Positions 26,717 to 35,792 are shown, counted from the first letter of the stretch. The stretch: 64,000 nucleotides of DNA from Segetibacter sp. (GCF_025963695.1 NZ_JAOQAH010000091.1:62001-126000); one strand, 5' to 3'. Translations and numbers: made by a program. Notes: generated by a model from the letters alone, not told the origin.

Positions 26717-27062
26717 TTAAAACGTTATCGGTACTCTTAAAACTGCCACGCCGACAAGGAATAAAGTCAGAAAAAAGAGGATATCTTCTGCAAAAATGAA
26801 TATTCCTTCAAAAGCGCCCTTCCGACCTCTTAGGATTTTAAAAAAGATAAATGCTGATTAGGTGCAAAAACGATATCAAACAGTTCACCTAATCCTGGTA
26901 ATGAAAACCTCCATAAACCAGGCGTGTCCCTTGTATGCAAAGGATAAGAGGCAGCCGCTGTTTATACACTTTTTCTAATTTATCAAATAAAGGAAACAGC
27001 TTACCAATTTTAATGGAAGGAAGCATTTTTGTAGAACTATCCTTAAGTTCTCTGGAATAATA
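26717..27062 (-). pseudogene. Frameshifted small membrane protein remnant
   Basis: Reading the minus strand across frames gives a consistent protein: LPSIKIGKLFPLFDKLEKVY in one frame, SLPGLGELFDIVFAP in the next, then FFKILRGRKGAFEGIFIFAE and a hydrophobic tail LFLVGVAVLRVPITF up to the stop at 26717. At least two frameshifts break it (around 26880 and 26850). The region resembles a small conserved Bacteroidota membrane protein with a GELFD-x-x-x-API segment, recalled from experience and not checked. It has no intact start. Confidence 0.55.
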
Positions 27063-27071
27063 AGTGTTTAT

Positions 27072-27284
27072 TTAGATCGGTAAGGGATTTCTTCGGGAGG
27101 GTACTACAAAGGTCTCGTCTTCGCTTAAGTAAACAAAAAAGTCGTACAACTCATAAATATCTCCCGGAACTTTTGCGCCGCCATTTTCGTTATTGCGTTC
27201 GTATGGGCCGAGAATTTGTCCATTATATTTAATCTCTGAAAGCTTTTGTTCTAATGTCAACTTTTTAAAATTATCGATATCCAT
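27072..27284 (-). CDS. Small hypothetical protein
   Basis: 70 residues, MDIDNFKKLTLEQKLSEIKY onward, with DIYELYDFFVYLSEDETFVV near the C-terminus. It is acidic and soluble-looking, without signal peptide or membrane segments. Amino-acid composition is protein-like throughout and the frame is intact, unlike the neighbouring pseudogene 9 bp downstream. No family recognised. Confidence 0.6.
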   Translation of the reverse strand: MDIDNFKKLTLEQKLSEIKYNGQILGPYERNNENGGAKVPGDIYELYDFFVYLSEDETFVVPSRRNPLPI

Positions 27285-27504
27285 GCGCTAAAAGACTTTT
27301 TACAGGTTATTGTTTAAATTTTTTCATAACTGTTGGGTGGCAAAGATATACCTTCTGCTCATTTTATTGGTATAACTAATTTCGTATGATCAGGAATAAA
27401 AAGCACGTAAATTATATAGGTGGGTAAAAAAAGGATTGCGTAATAAAAGTTGAAAAACTGAAATAATCTTTTCTTATATTTAATCTAATAATAAAATTAC
27501 TGCT

Positions 27505-27933
27505 ATGAGAACTGTTGCTCAGATACTGGCAAGAAAAGGAATCACAGTTATAACTGTTGATCCTAAAACCCCTGTTATTGATGCCCTAAGAACAATGGCT
27601 GATAAAAATATTGGCTCTGTTGTGGTTATGGAAGGGGCAGCTTTTAAAGGTATAATGACTGAAAGAGATTATTCACGAAAAGTTATTTTAAAAGGACGTT
27701 CTTCCGATGATACAACTGTAGCAGATATTATGTCTTCGTCGTTTCCTGTTATCACACCAAAAGATACTATTGAGCAGTGCATGAAATTGTTATCCGGGCA
27801 TCACTTGCGTTATCTACCTGTGATGCAAAATGATGAATTAGCTGGTATAATATCAATAAACGATGTGGTAACTGAAACCATACTGAGTCAATACGAAACG
27901 ATCTCTCATCTGCAGAACTATATACAATCGTAG
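27505..27933 (+). CDS. CBS-domain pair protein
   Basis: 142 residues made almost entirely of two CBS repeats: about 10-65 (VITVDPKTPVIDALRTMAD, IGSVVVMEGAAFKGIMTERD) and about 75-130 (FPVITPKDTIEQCMKLLSG, HLRYLPVMQNDELAGIISIN). CBS pairs (Bateman modules) sense adenosyl nucleotides or other ligands. As a stand-alone module it may regulate a partner enzyme or channel encoded elsewhere. It has no neighbours in operon: the next gene downstream is an inactivated minus-strand frame. Confidence 0.92.
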   Translation: MRTVAQILARKGITVITVDPKTPVIDALRTMADKNIGSVVVMEGAAFKGIMTERDYSRKVILKGRSSDDTTVADIMSSSFPVITPKDTIEQCMKLLSGHHLRYLPVMQNDELAGIISINDVVTETILSQYETISHLQNYIQS

Positions 27934-28005
27934 GAAATTACAGCTTTACCATAAGGCTATCTATTTATTTTGCGCATCCGTTTAACCTGTACTGATCACT
28001 GCCGG

Positions 28006-28446
28006 TTAAATAAATTCAACCACTTCACCTGTAGTTAGACCAGCCCTGTTTGCAGCGTCCTTCGTTTATATCATCCCGCGAACGTTAGCAGCAAAGGCTT
28101 TGTTCTTCAACCGTTTTCTTACACCTTTTAGGCCCATTCCTTTGTATTCAACAGGACGCATTAAAGAGTAAGCATAAATAAGTACACTTAACTCGTTGGC
28201 ATCAACATTTCTTTTTTCTAATTATTCTATAATTTTTTCCCAGTGCTGGTGCGGCCACTGATCTCAACAAGCTATCACAGTAAGCCCACCATTTGCCAGC
28301 CATTGACCCTGCTCTGCGAATTGTTCTTTTTCTTTTAACCAATTATGCATTAGTTTGCCAACTTGCCTCATGTGTAGTTTCAGTCGTTCATTTAGCACCC
28401 GTTCGTTTAATAGCAACTCTGCATCTTGCGGTGACAAGTATTTTCT
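28006..28446 (-). pseudogene. Gene inactivated by three in-frame stops
   Basis: One continuous frame of about 146 codons encodes a plausible protein: HMRQVGKLMHNWLKEKEQFA, DQWPHQHWEKIIE, LEKRNVDANELSVLIYAYSL, MGLKGVRKRLKNKAFAANV and AANRAGLTTGEVVEFI. It is interrupted by TGA at 28264-28266 and TAA at 28222-28224 and 28066-28068, each one substitution away from a sense codon. No frameshift is needed, so decay seems recent and by point mutation. The family is not recognised. Confidence 0.65.
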
Positions 28447-28636
28447 TTATTTGCAGGGTCTCCAAAACTCGTTCTATTTAATAATAAGGTAAAGGTTGCA
28501 AACTTATAGAGATTAACAAAAATCGGTGAAGGCGCTTTATAAATTAAAGTTCCGGATGATGAACGGTTGCATAAGAAGAAGTAAACGGCATATTTAAGAT
28601 GGCATGAAATTGTTGGAAAACTTTGAAACCTAGGTT

Positions 28637-29278
28637 ATGAAAAATATATTACTGCTTGGAGTTATTAGTTTCTTTCTGTCTGATACAGGTAATGCACAGA
28701 GCGGAAAAAAAGATAGTAGGGATACCAGTACCATTACAGAGTATATTCCCATTGAAGGTCGGAGCGAACTTGGGGTGCCTAAAGAATTACAGGGAACATG
28801 GGTACTTGCATCTGGTATACAAAGGTCAAAGCCAAGTGTAGATATGGGAACTAAAAAGTTAGCACCAGGTACAGAAATCAGGCGGGATAGTGTGACCAGA
28901 TCAACAATCGTTAACGGAGAAACCAGGACTACTACAGAAGTGAATATAGAGAGAATGGCTACACCTGTAAAACAAATAACTCCTTCACAAAAAGAGATGA
29001 TGCATAAAGTTGAAAAACCCAGTATTAGCTTTTTTGGTGCAAACGAAACTTTTTCCGGCTTTACAGGCTGCAACAAATATTCGGGCCGTTATAAGATAAC
29101 AGGAAGCAAAATATTATTGTTAGATGGAGCTGCTTCTACCAGGATGGTGTGTTTGGGAGAGTACGATGAACAGGCTTATTTAGATAGCCTTAAAAGAATA
29201 AATACTTTCAGAGCCGATAACGGTAGACTGGAATTAATGAATGGTAACAATGTGGTGCTAACGTTTGTCAAAAAATGA
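28637..29278 (+). CDS. Secreted META-domain (HslJ-like) protein
   Basis: 213 residues. A signal peptide (about 1-20, ending GNAQ) is followed by a linker with LQGTWVLASGI (about 51-61). The C-terminal META domain (about 120-213) includes ETFSGFTGCNKYSGRY, ILLLDGAASTRMVCLG and YLDSLKRINTFRADNGRLEL. HslJ-type proteins are envelope proteins of uncertain function, linked in E. coli to novobiocin resistance and heat induction. The linker (about 62-115) is unusually long and polar. It stands alone. Confidence 0.88.
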   Translation: MKNILLLGVISFFLSDTGNAQSGKKDSRDTSTITEYIPIEGRSELGVPKELQGTWVLASGIQRSKPSVDMGTKKLAPGTEIRRDSVTRSTIVNGETRTTTEVNIERMATPVKQITPSQKEMMHKVEKPSISFFGANETFSGFTGCNKYSGRYKITGSKILLLDGAASTRMVCLGEYDEQAYLDSLKRINTFRADNGRLELMNGNNVVLTFVKK

Positions 29279-29648
29279 GCGTTCGAACTGTTATCCAATT
29301 TGCGTTTTCGAAATCTGTTTTAGATAATTCGGATACACCTAAAGACATTTTCCTTATCGCTTTAAACTCTAAACCTTGTCTTCGAATGGGGCAACTTTGC
29401 TTCTAAAATTTACTTGCAGTCGTCTTCGTAAACTCCTCTTAGCCTTCGACCTAAACCGCGTTAGAAGCTTATCGCGCAGCGAAAAATAGAACATAGAACA
29501 ATAGGATTTGTTCAGACATTTGAATGAAAGAAAAATAAGTATTTTATAAAATACCGATCAAATCTAATTATTCGTTTAGTAAATAAGGTATAAATTCTAA
29601 TGCCTATAATGGCATACCTATTGTATTAAAGTCAAAAGAAAAACACAA
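29279..29648. other. 370-bp intergenic stretch with no visible feature
   Basis: Both strands carry only short frames. There is no repeat copy, hairpin terminator or promoter box that I can support. Confidence 0.5.
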
Positions 29649-30227
29649 ATGAAAAAATTAAGCGTATCAGTTCTATTAGTAATTGTAATTGTAGCAGTAA
29701 TAACTAGTTGTAAAAAAATCATCAATTCGGTATTTTCAGGTGTGGATGTAGAGGTTCCCGAAGTTGTTTTTACTGTTCCCGCACCACCACCACTACCTCC
29801 TGGTTTCCCTGTTCCAACAAGTGAGCAATCTATTGGCTCCCTATCACAAAGTTTCAATTTAGACAGCGCCGTTAAGGCAAAGACAAACGGTCAATTTGGT
29901 GCAGGAGACGTCACATCAGTTAAGGTAAAACAGATAATTTTCAACATGTCCAATGCTGATGAGCAAAATAACTTTTCAAATTTCGAAAGTGCCCGTTTTA
30001 CTTTTGCATCTAACGCAAGCCAGAATACGGCTGAAATAGAGGTTGCCTCGCTAACTTTTCCTCAGACCAATACGCCAACTGTTACATACACTGCTCCCGA
30101 GAATGCTCCTGAACTCAGGCCTTATTTAAACGGTAGTAAGCTGACTTATAACGTATATGGTAAACTTAGAAGATATACTACTAAGGCATTGTCAATTAGC
30201 GTAAAGGTTACAATGAAGGTTAGATAA
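29649..30227 (+). CDS. Lipoprotein of unknown function
   Basis: 192 residues. A hydrophobic N-terminus ends at ITSCKK (Cys21), a lipoprotein signal. A Pro-rich spacer (FTVPAPPPLPPGFPVP, about 41-56) precedes a beta-rich domain (about 65-192), with regularly alternating segments such as VKVKQIIFNM and ALSISVKVTMKVR. This resembles lipid-anchored surface proteins built as beta sandwiches. No enzyme motif is seen. It is followed by a small gene 45 bp downstream. Confidence 0.7.
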   Translation: MKKLSVSVLLVIVIVAVITSCKKIINSVFSGVDVEVPEVVFTVPAPPPLPPGFPVPTSEQSIGSLSQSFNLDSAVKAKTNGQFGAGDVTSVKVKQIIFNMSNADEQNNFSNFESARFTFASNASQNTAEIEVASLTFPQTNTPTVTYTAPENAPELRPYLNGSKLTYNVYGKLRRYTTKALSISVKVTMKVR

Positions 30228-30272
30228 TCTCTTTTTTCTTATACCATTCCTCATGCCATCACCCCTTACTTT

Positions 30273-30512
30273 ATGAATTGCGATAACGATTTTTATGTTC
30301 AGTTCGATAAGACATATGTGAAGGTGAAGCCGTTTTGCGAAAGCAGCAATATGCACTATAAAGTGTATTTACTTGAACAAGAGCTAAAGTTATTGAAGCT
30401 CGTCGATGACGAAGGTACAGTTCGGTGGCATGAGACAGGAAAAGGCGAATCTGATTTGGCAACACAATTAGGCAAGTTAATAGAAGAGCAACAAAAAGAG
30501 ACGTTGCCTTAA
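30273..30512 (+). CDS. Small soluble hypothetical protein
   Basis: 79 residues: MNCDNDFYVQFDKTYVKVKP, then MHYKVYLLEQELKLLKLVDD and RWHETGKGESDLATQLGKLI. It is a compact alpha/beta-looking protein without membrane segments. An overlapping minus-strand frame is less protein-like. It may be co-transcribed with the oxidoreductase starting 69 bp downstream. Function unknown. Confidence 0.6.
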   Translation: MNCDNDFYVQFDKTYVKVKPFCESSNMHYKVYLLEQELKLLKLVDDEGTVRWHETGKGESDLATQLGKLIEEQQKETLP

Positions 30513-30581
30513 CAGCGTTTCTATCAGTATTTACACTTGCACGGCGGTGACTACAAAAAGAAGGTCTCATAACACTCTTTC

Positions 30582-31553
30582 ATGAAAGCTATTGTAATTC
30601 TTCGTCCCGGTCCACCTGGTGTTTTACAACTTTGTAAGAAGACCATTCCTACGCCAACTTCAAACCAGGTACTAATAAAAGTACATGCATCAGGCGTTAA
30701 CAGGCCTGATGTTGCTCAACGAAAGGGCTTATATCCACCGCCTCCGGGCGCTTCTGTTGATGTACCAGGTCTCGAAGTGGCAGGGGTGATTAAAGAAGTT
30801 GGAGAGGCCGTAACCCGATGGAAAAAAGGCGATGCAGTATGTGCATTGATTGCGGGCGGAGGGTACGCAGAATACGCCGTTGCTAATGCCAGCCATTGTT
30901 TACGCCTTCCTGCCAATTGTACTTTTGCCGAGGCGGCCTCGCTTCCTGAAACTGTATTTACGGTGTGGCACAATGTGTTTCAACGCGGCCTTTTAAAAGC
31001 CGGCGAACAATTCCTCGTACATGGTGGAAGCAGTGGTATTGGGATCACCGCTATCCAGATAGCCAAGGCGATGGGTGCTAAAGTATATACTACTGCCGGA
31101 AGTGATGAAAAGTGCAATGCATGTATATCGCTGGGTGCGGACAAGTGCATTAATTATAAGAAGGACGATTTTGAGGAGGTGCTTAAAAGTAAAGGTGCTG
31201 ACGTAATACTTGATATGATCGGAGGAGATTACATACCTAAAAACATTCGTCTTTTAAAGACTGAGGGCAGGCTTGTTTTTATCAATGCCATGAAGGGTGG
31301 TGAGTCTGCTTTTAATGTTTCAGACATTATGCGTCGTCGTTTAACCATTACGGGCAGTACGCTTAGAAACAGGGAGTCTGAATTTAAATCACAGTTAGCT
31401 GCTGAAGTGGAACAAAATGTATGGCCACTTATTGAAAGTAAAAAGTTTAAAGCAGTTATTTATAAGCAATTCCCTTTAGCAGAAGCTGCGCAGGCACATA
31501 CACTAATGGAAAGCAGTGAGCACATAGGGAAGATCGTTTTGATTAACGAATAA
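30582..31553 (+). CDS. NAD(P)H quinone oxidoreductase, PIG3 family
   Basis: 323 residues, MDR superfamily. MKAIVILRPGPPGVLQL starts the GroES-like domain, where NRPDVAQRKGLYPPPPGA (about 40-57) is a PIG3 hallmark. The nucleotide domain contains LVHGGSSGIGITAIQIAK (about 145-162). It lacks catalytic and structural zinc ligands. PIG3/QOR-type enzymes reduce quinones with NADPH. It is a second, only distantly related MDR paralogue of the gene at 4559. Confidence 0.92.
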   Translation: MKAIVILRPGPPGVLQLCKKTIPTPTSNQVLIKVHASGVNRPDVAQRKGLYPPPPGASVDVPGLEVAGVIKEVGEAVTRWKKGDAVCALIAGGGYAEYAVANASHCLRLPANCTFAEAASLPETVFTVWHNVFQRGLLKAGEQFLVHGGSSGIGITAIQIAKAMGAKVYTTAGSDEKCNACISLGADKCINYKKDDFEEVLKSKGADVILDMIGGDYIPKNIRLLKTEGRLVFINAMKGGESAFNVSDIMRRRLTITGSTLRNRESEFKSQLAAEVEQNVWPLIESKKFKAVIYKQFPLAEAAQAHTLMESSEHIGKIVLINE

Positions 31554-31676
31554 TATGCACCCTGGCTCTTATTAGGTTTTTTGGATCGAGCTTTAGCACT
31601 ACTATGGGCTTTGCTTGCGACGCTCCGTTCGGCTTAGGTAAATTAATTGATGTACATTGATAAAGCGGACTGGTAT

Positions 31677-32393
31677 TTATAAGCCCAACACATCCTTCAT
31701 ACTAAATATCCCTTTCTTACCATTTATAAATTCGGCAGCTTTAACCGCGCCGCCTGCGAAACCTATACGATTATGAGCGGTGTGAATAATTTCTATATCG
31801 TCAATTTGAGAAGTGTATTTTATTTTATGCGTTCCGGGAGCAGGATCGACTCTTTCACTAATAATCACCAACTCTTCTTTATTATCAACCGGTTGATTAA
31901 CCCACTGTTTTTTACTGCTAACGTTTTGCAGGATTTGCTCTGCAAGCGTTATTGCAGTTCCGCTAGGCGCATCTCTTTTTTGCGTGTGGTGGATCTCTTC
32001 CATTTTAACATCATACTCATCATAATCTTTCATCAGCTTAGACAAATAGGTATTCAACTCAAAAAAGAGGTTTACTCCAATACTATAATTACTTGCATAA
32101 ACCAGGCTACCGTCTCTTTCATTGCAATAGGTTGTTATATCGTCCCATTTATTCAGCCACCCTGTAGAGCCACAAACCACCGGAACACCCGCTTCAAAAC
32201 ATTTCTGTAAATTTTCTACTGCACTTTCGGGGCCGGTAAATTCAATTGCAACGTCAGCTCTCCTTAGGTTTTCTAAAGTCATCTCCTCTACGTTGTCAAT
32301 GTTTATTTTTAAAACAATCTCATGCCCTTTTTTTACTGCTATTTCTTCAATAGTATGGCCCATTTTACCGTAGCCGAGTAATGCAATTTTCAT
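31677..32393 (-). CDS. dapB: 4-hydroxy-tetrahydrodipicolinate reductase
   Basis: 238 residues, typical of the short Bacteroidota form. DapB reduces hydroxy-tetrahydrodipicolinate with NAD(P)H in lysine/diaminopimelate synthesis. It has an N-terminal Rossmann start (KIALLGYGKMGHTIEEIA), a middle GSTGWLNKW and the substrate-binding EIHHTQKRDAPSGTAITLAE (about 137-156). Its position downstream of parA, parB and DUF5683 on one strand is a common Bacteroidota arrangement. It is separated from DUF5683 by 65 bp. Confidence 0.95.
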   Translation of the reverse strand: MKIALLGYGKMGHTIEEIAVKKGHEIVLKINIDNVEEMTLENLRRADVAIEFTGPESAVENLQKCFEAGVPVVCGSTGWLNKWDDITTYCNERDGSLVYASNYSIGVNLFFELNTYLSKLMKDYDEYDVKMEEIHHTQKRDAPSGTAITLAEQILQNVSSKKQWVNQPVDNKEELVIISERVDPAPGTHKIKYTSQIDDIEIIHTAHNRIGFAGGAVKAAEFINGKKGIFSMKDVLGL

Positions 32394-32458
32394 GTAAGCG
32401 ATTTACAGCGTTTTAATTAAAGTGTTTTTGATTAGGATATTTTAGAAAATATCGATTT

Positions 32459-33112
32459 CTAGGGAATCAAAGATACCTTATGTGTAGGAGATTTAAGTCC
32501 AAGAACAAGGCTTAGACCTTTTGCATTTTTATTGATAACAGGATTTATTCTAAGCGAAAGGTCTTCACTTACATCAAATTCTTTTAGGTGGCCGAAAACC
32601 GTAGCGTCGACAATGTTGAGCGCCCAGGTAAGAATAAAATAAAGGGTTGAATAATCTCTGTCGCGCCGGTAGGCGTTGCGATAAAATTGTAGTGAGGTAG
32701 TTGCGAGCGGTTGAAGTTTGGGGTTAATGAGGAGTGAGTCCTGCGGTCGGTTTACCCTGATGTCGTACGCATCCCTGGTTCTTTTATACCACATATTGTT
32801 AAACACCCAAAATCCCGCCATTGTACCGACAGCTGCATAAACAATGGGAATTTTCCAGTATTCCCTGTTGTAAGCCTGCCCCCAACCGGGCAACATAAGC
32901 GAACGTAATGTAGCAGTGCCGGGGTTGTGTTTTGATGCTGTTTTAATAGTATCCTTGTTTACAATCTTTATAGCTGTATCCCTGGTAAATGCAGGATTTT
33001 TAGTTTGGGTGGTTGAGTCTGTACGAATAACGGTGGGATTACCGGTTTGTGCAAAAGCAGCAGTGGTATGCAATAAAAGAAAAAAACATATTAATCTTTT
33101 CAGATCTTTCAT
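32459..33112 (-). CDS. DUF5683 membrane protein
   Basis: 217 residues: a signal peptide (about 1-22), a Thr-rich spacer and the conserved RSLMLPGWGQAYNREYWK (about 69-86), followed by a membrane segment IVYAAVGTMAGFWVFNN. This is the DUF5683 pattern. Its function is unestablished. It starts 17 bp after parB ends and precedes dapB, consistent with one transcript. Confidence 0.88.
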   Translation of the reverse strand: MKDLKRLICFFLLLHTTAAFAQTGNPTVIRTDSTTQTKNPAFTRDTAIKIVNKDTIKTASKHNPGTATLRSLMLPGWGQAYNREYWKIPIVYAAVGTMAGFWVFNNMWYKRTRDAYDIRVNRPQDSLLINPKLQPLATTSLQFYRNAYRRDRDYSTLYFILTWALNIVDATVFGHLKEFDVSEDLSLRINPVINKNAKGLSLVLGLKSPTHKVSLIP

Positions 33113-33129
33113 AGTAGCTGATCCAACCT

Positions 33130-34044
33130 CTAAGAAGTCGGCACATTCATTTGCTCTAAAATTTTGTTTAGTTCCTGCAAAGAATAATAGTCTATGCTAA
33201 TGCTTCCAAAACCGTTTTTGTTATGAGCAAGTTTCACTTTCGTTGCAAAGTGAGAAGCCAGGTTATCTTCAATTCGTTTGTAGGCGGGAGGCAATGTTGG
33301 TTTTGAAGGTTTAGCGCCCTTCTCTTCATTTTTATAAAGCTGGCGAACCAACTCTTCGGTTTGCCTTACACTCAGGCCTTTTTCCTTTATTTCGTTAAAA
33401 ATGAAAAGCTGCCTGTCAACTGTGTCAACGTTAACCAAAGCTCGTGCATGTCCCATGCTCAAGCTGCCGTTTCTTACTGAAAGTTGGATGTCTGGTGGAA
33501 GTTTTAATAAACGAATGTAGTTCGTAACTGTGCTTCTTTCTTTTCCCATCCTTTCGGCAACTTGTTCCTGCGTGTAATCAAGCTCCTCCATCATACGCTT
33601 ATAGCTTAGGCCAACCTCAATCGCATTCAGATCTTCGCGTTGCAGGTTTTCTAATAACGCCAGCTCGAGTAATTGGTGGTCGTTTGCATGTCTTATATAA
33701 GCCGGAATATCTTTAAGCGCGGCAAGCTTAGCTGCTCTCAACCTTCTTTCACCACTGATCAACTGGTATTTTCCACCTTCCAGTTGTGTAACCGTAATGG
33801 GCTGAATAATGTCGTGTAGCTTAATAGAAGCAGCAAGTTCATTTAGGGATTGTTCATCAAAATCACGGCGAGGTTGCTTTGGATTGATAGAAATTTTATC
33901 CATTGCAATCCTGCTGATTCCTGTTACGTTTTCAACTACGGGTGCTTTTAATGTGCCTGCAGTAGTTTTTAAATCAGAGTCTATATTTTGTAAAAGACTC
34001 CTGATTCCTTTTCCTAGTGCGTCTTTTTTATTTGGCTGGTTCAT
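33130..34044 (-). CDS. parB: Chromosome-partitioning protein ParB
   Basis: 304 residues. The ParB/Srx CTP-binding domain (about 40-135) has NPKQPRRDFDEQSLNELAAS and GERRLRAAKLAALKDIPAYI. The helix-turn-helix (about 150-200) has YTQEQVAERMGKERSTVTNY. The C-terminal domain mediates dimerisation. ParB binds parS and spreads to organise the origin region. It lies 231 bp downstream of parA, with a repeat copy between. Its leader is C/A-rich (see 34070). No parS palindrome was seen in the window. Confidence 0.95.
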   Translation of the reverse strand: MNQPNKKDALGKGIRSLLQNIDSDLKTTAGTLKAPVVENVTGISRIAMDKISINPKQPRRDFDEQSLNELAASIKLHDIIQPITVTQLEGGKYQLISGERRLRAAKLAALKDIPAYIRHANDHQLLELALLENLQREDLNAIEVGLSYKRMMEELDYTQEQVAERMGKERSTVTNYIRLLKLPPDIQLSVRNGSLSMGHARALVNVDTVDRQLFIFNEIKEKGLSVRQTEELVRQLYKNEEKGAKPSKPTLPPAYKRIEDNLASHFATKVKLAHNKNGFGSISIDYYSLQELNKILEQMNVPTS

Positions 34045-34069
34045 TGTTGTTCGTGTTACGGGGAAAGAA

Positions 34070-34104
34070 GGTTTAAGTGTGGGTTTAGGGTTTTAGGTTT
34101 TGAG
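34070..34104 (-). repeat. C/A-rich leader repeat before parB
   Basis: On the minus strand, repeated AAACCY blocks (CTCAAAACCTAAAACCCTAA, then ACCCACACTTAAACC) begin 25 bp before the parB ATG. They resemble the leaders of the sigma-factor gene and hldE. A partly complementary copy (ACTCAAAACTTTAAACCC) lies on the plus strand at 34242-34259. Confidence 0.5.
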
Positions 34105-34170
34105 TTTGAAGTTGAGGGTAGATGTTTTCGTAAGCGCCAGCTAGCTGCACGGGCTCAATAAAGAATTTTA

Positions 34171-34190
34171 GTACAAGAGTGCGACGCAAC
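34171..34190 (-). repeat. Dispersed 20-bp repeat, copy 10 (class 1)
   Basis: On the minus strand GTTGCGTCGCACTCTTGTAC, 85 bp after the parA stop and in the same orientation, between parA and parB. Confidence 0.85.
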
Positions 34191-34275
34191 GGCTGTTGAA
34201 AGTAGGTGCAAATGCCAGGCAAAAAATATTATATACTACCAACTCAAAACTTTAAACCCAAAGCTCAGAACTTAC

Positions 34276-35076
34276 TCAGTCTAACATCCTTTCTTCCTGG
34301 GTAATGCGTGTAAGATCGTTTTTTTGTAATATTTCTTTGGCGAGATTGAGATAATTAACAGCTCCTTTACTATCAGCATCGTATAAAATTACGGGCTTGC
34401 CAAAGCTGGGCGCCTCGCTTAACCTTGTATTTCTGTGGATAATTGTACTGAAAACCATTTCGTCAAAATGCCTTCTAACCTCGCTAACGACCTGGTTGCA
34501 AAGGCGGAGGCGACCGTCGTACATTGTCATTAAAATACCTTCAATCTGTAAACCTGGATTTAACCTGTTTTGAACAATTTTAATAGTATTTAATAATTTC
34601 CCTAAGCCCTCCAATGCAAAAAATTCGCACTGAACCGGAACAATTACGCTGTCGGCGGCAACTAAAGCATTTACGGTTATTAAGCCAAGCGAGGGCGAAC
34701 AGTCAATTACAATAAAGTCGTATTGATCCTTTACCGATTGAAGTAAATGCTTCATAACATTCTCGCGGTTAGGATAGTTAATCATTTCTATCTCTGCGCC
34801 AACAAGATCGATGTGTGAAGGAATAACGTCTAAAAAGGGTATTTCGCTTTTTAAAATTACGTCGTGCGAAGATGTGTTATTAACCATGCAGTCGTATAAG
34901 CTGCTGGTGATGTTGTGTAAATCGAAACCAACGCCGGTGGTGCTGTTTGCTTGTGGATCAGCGTCTACTAATAGCGTTTTGTATTCCAAAACAGCAAAGC
35001 TTGCCGCCAAATTAATTGCTGAAGTTGTTTTGCCAACTCCGCCTTTTTGATTTGCCACACCAATAATTCTTCCCAT
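34276..35076 (-). CDS. parA: Chromosome-partitioning ATPase ParA (Soj)
   Basis: 266 residues. [20 protein letters not shown] carries the deviant Walker A (about 10-18). [11 protein letters not shown], the Walker B region [18 protein letters not shown] and [13 protein letters not shown] follow. This is the small Soj-type ParA that forms ATP dimers on DNA and is stimulated by ParB. The longest frame begins directly with the family start, and the UPF0173 gene lies 35 bp upstream on the same strand. Confidence 0.96.
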   Translation of the reverse strand: MGRIIGVANQKGGVGKTTSAINLAASFAVLEYKTLLVDADPQANSTTGVGFDLHNITSSLYDCMVNNTSSHDVILKSEIPFLDVIPSHIDLVGAEIEMINYPNRENVMKHLLQSVKDQYDFIVIDCSPSLGLITVNALVAADSVIVPVQCEFFALEGLGKLLNTIKIVQNRLNPGLQIEGILMTMYDGRLRLCNQVVSEVRRHFDEMVFSTIIHRNTRLSEAPSFGKPVILYDADSKGAVNYLNLAKEILQKNDLTRITQEERMLD

Positions 35077-35111
35077 TTCAATTATTCTCGTATTCTATTT
35101 AGAAAGGTTAC

Positions 35112-35792
35112 TTATAATTCGATTGTCTGCCCAATTTCAGGCAATAGTAATGTTTTTCCCGCAACCTTAAAAGCAGCGACTGCTTCTTGCGTATCAATTT
35201 TAATAAATCCGAATGTGTTATAATGTACTCCAACAATTACGTGGCACTTTAGGAAATCGGCAGCGATAATTGCATCTTTTACATCCATAGTAAAATTATC
35301 TCCGATAGGTAAAATGCAGAAGTTTAGTTCTGCCCACCTTGGAATTAACTGCATATCGAGGGTTAAAGCAGTGTCGCCGGCGTAATAAAAGTTTTCCTCG
35401 GGCGTCATGAAAAGAAAGCCAAGAGGGTTGCCGCCATAAGAACCATCAGGAAGGCCGCCGCTGTGGTGGGCTACTACACATTTAACAGTTCCAAACTCGA
35501 AGGACCACTTGCCTCCTGTATTCATAGGATGGGTGTTTTCTACTCCCTGTTTTTTTAACCATTCCGCCACCTCAAACGCACAAACCACTTTTGCACCTGT
35601 ACGTTTTGCAATGCTAACACAGTCGGCTATATGGTCGCTGTGACCATGGGATACAAAAATATAATCAGCCTCAATAGTGTTTATATCAATACTTGCCGCT
35701 AATTGATTAGGAGTGATAAATGGGTCAAACAGAATTGTATTACCCTCAATCTCTACAGAAAAACAAGCGTGTCCAAAACTTGTTAGTAGCAT
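35112..35792 (-). CDS. UPF0173 metallo-beta-lactamase-fold hydrolase
   Basis: 226 residues, full length for UPF0173. It shows SHGHSDH (about 49-55, the HxHxDH metal site), a second His region AHHSGGLPDGSYGGNPLGF and YAGDTALTLDMQLI with the bridging Asp. Such proteins are predicted metal-dependent hydrolases of unknown substrate. Probably co-transcribed with parA, which starts 35 bp downstream. Confidence 0.92.
   Translation of the reverse strand: MLLTSFGHACFSVEIEGNTILFDPFITPNQLAASIDINTIEADYIFVSHGHSDHIADCVSIAKRTGAKVVCAFEVAEWLKKQGVENTHPMNTGGKWSFEFGTVKCVVAHHSGGLPDGSYGGNPLGFLFMTPEENFYYAGDTALTLDMQLIPRWAELNFCILPIGDNFTMDVKDAIIAADFLKCHVIVGVHYNTFGFIKIDTQEAVAAFKVAGKTLLLPEIGQTIEL

Noticed and set aside
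30271-30570. 99-codon minus-strand frame opposite the 79-residue gene
   Set aside because: Its sequence is Ser/Arg/His-rich shadow composition; the plus-strand protein is more plausible.
31611-31640. Near match to the dispersed repeat (TTGCTTGCGACGCTCCGTTC)
   Set aside because: Only scattered identities; the core GTTGCGTCGCA is not present on either strand.
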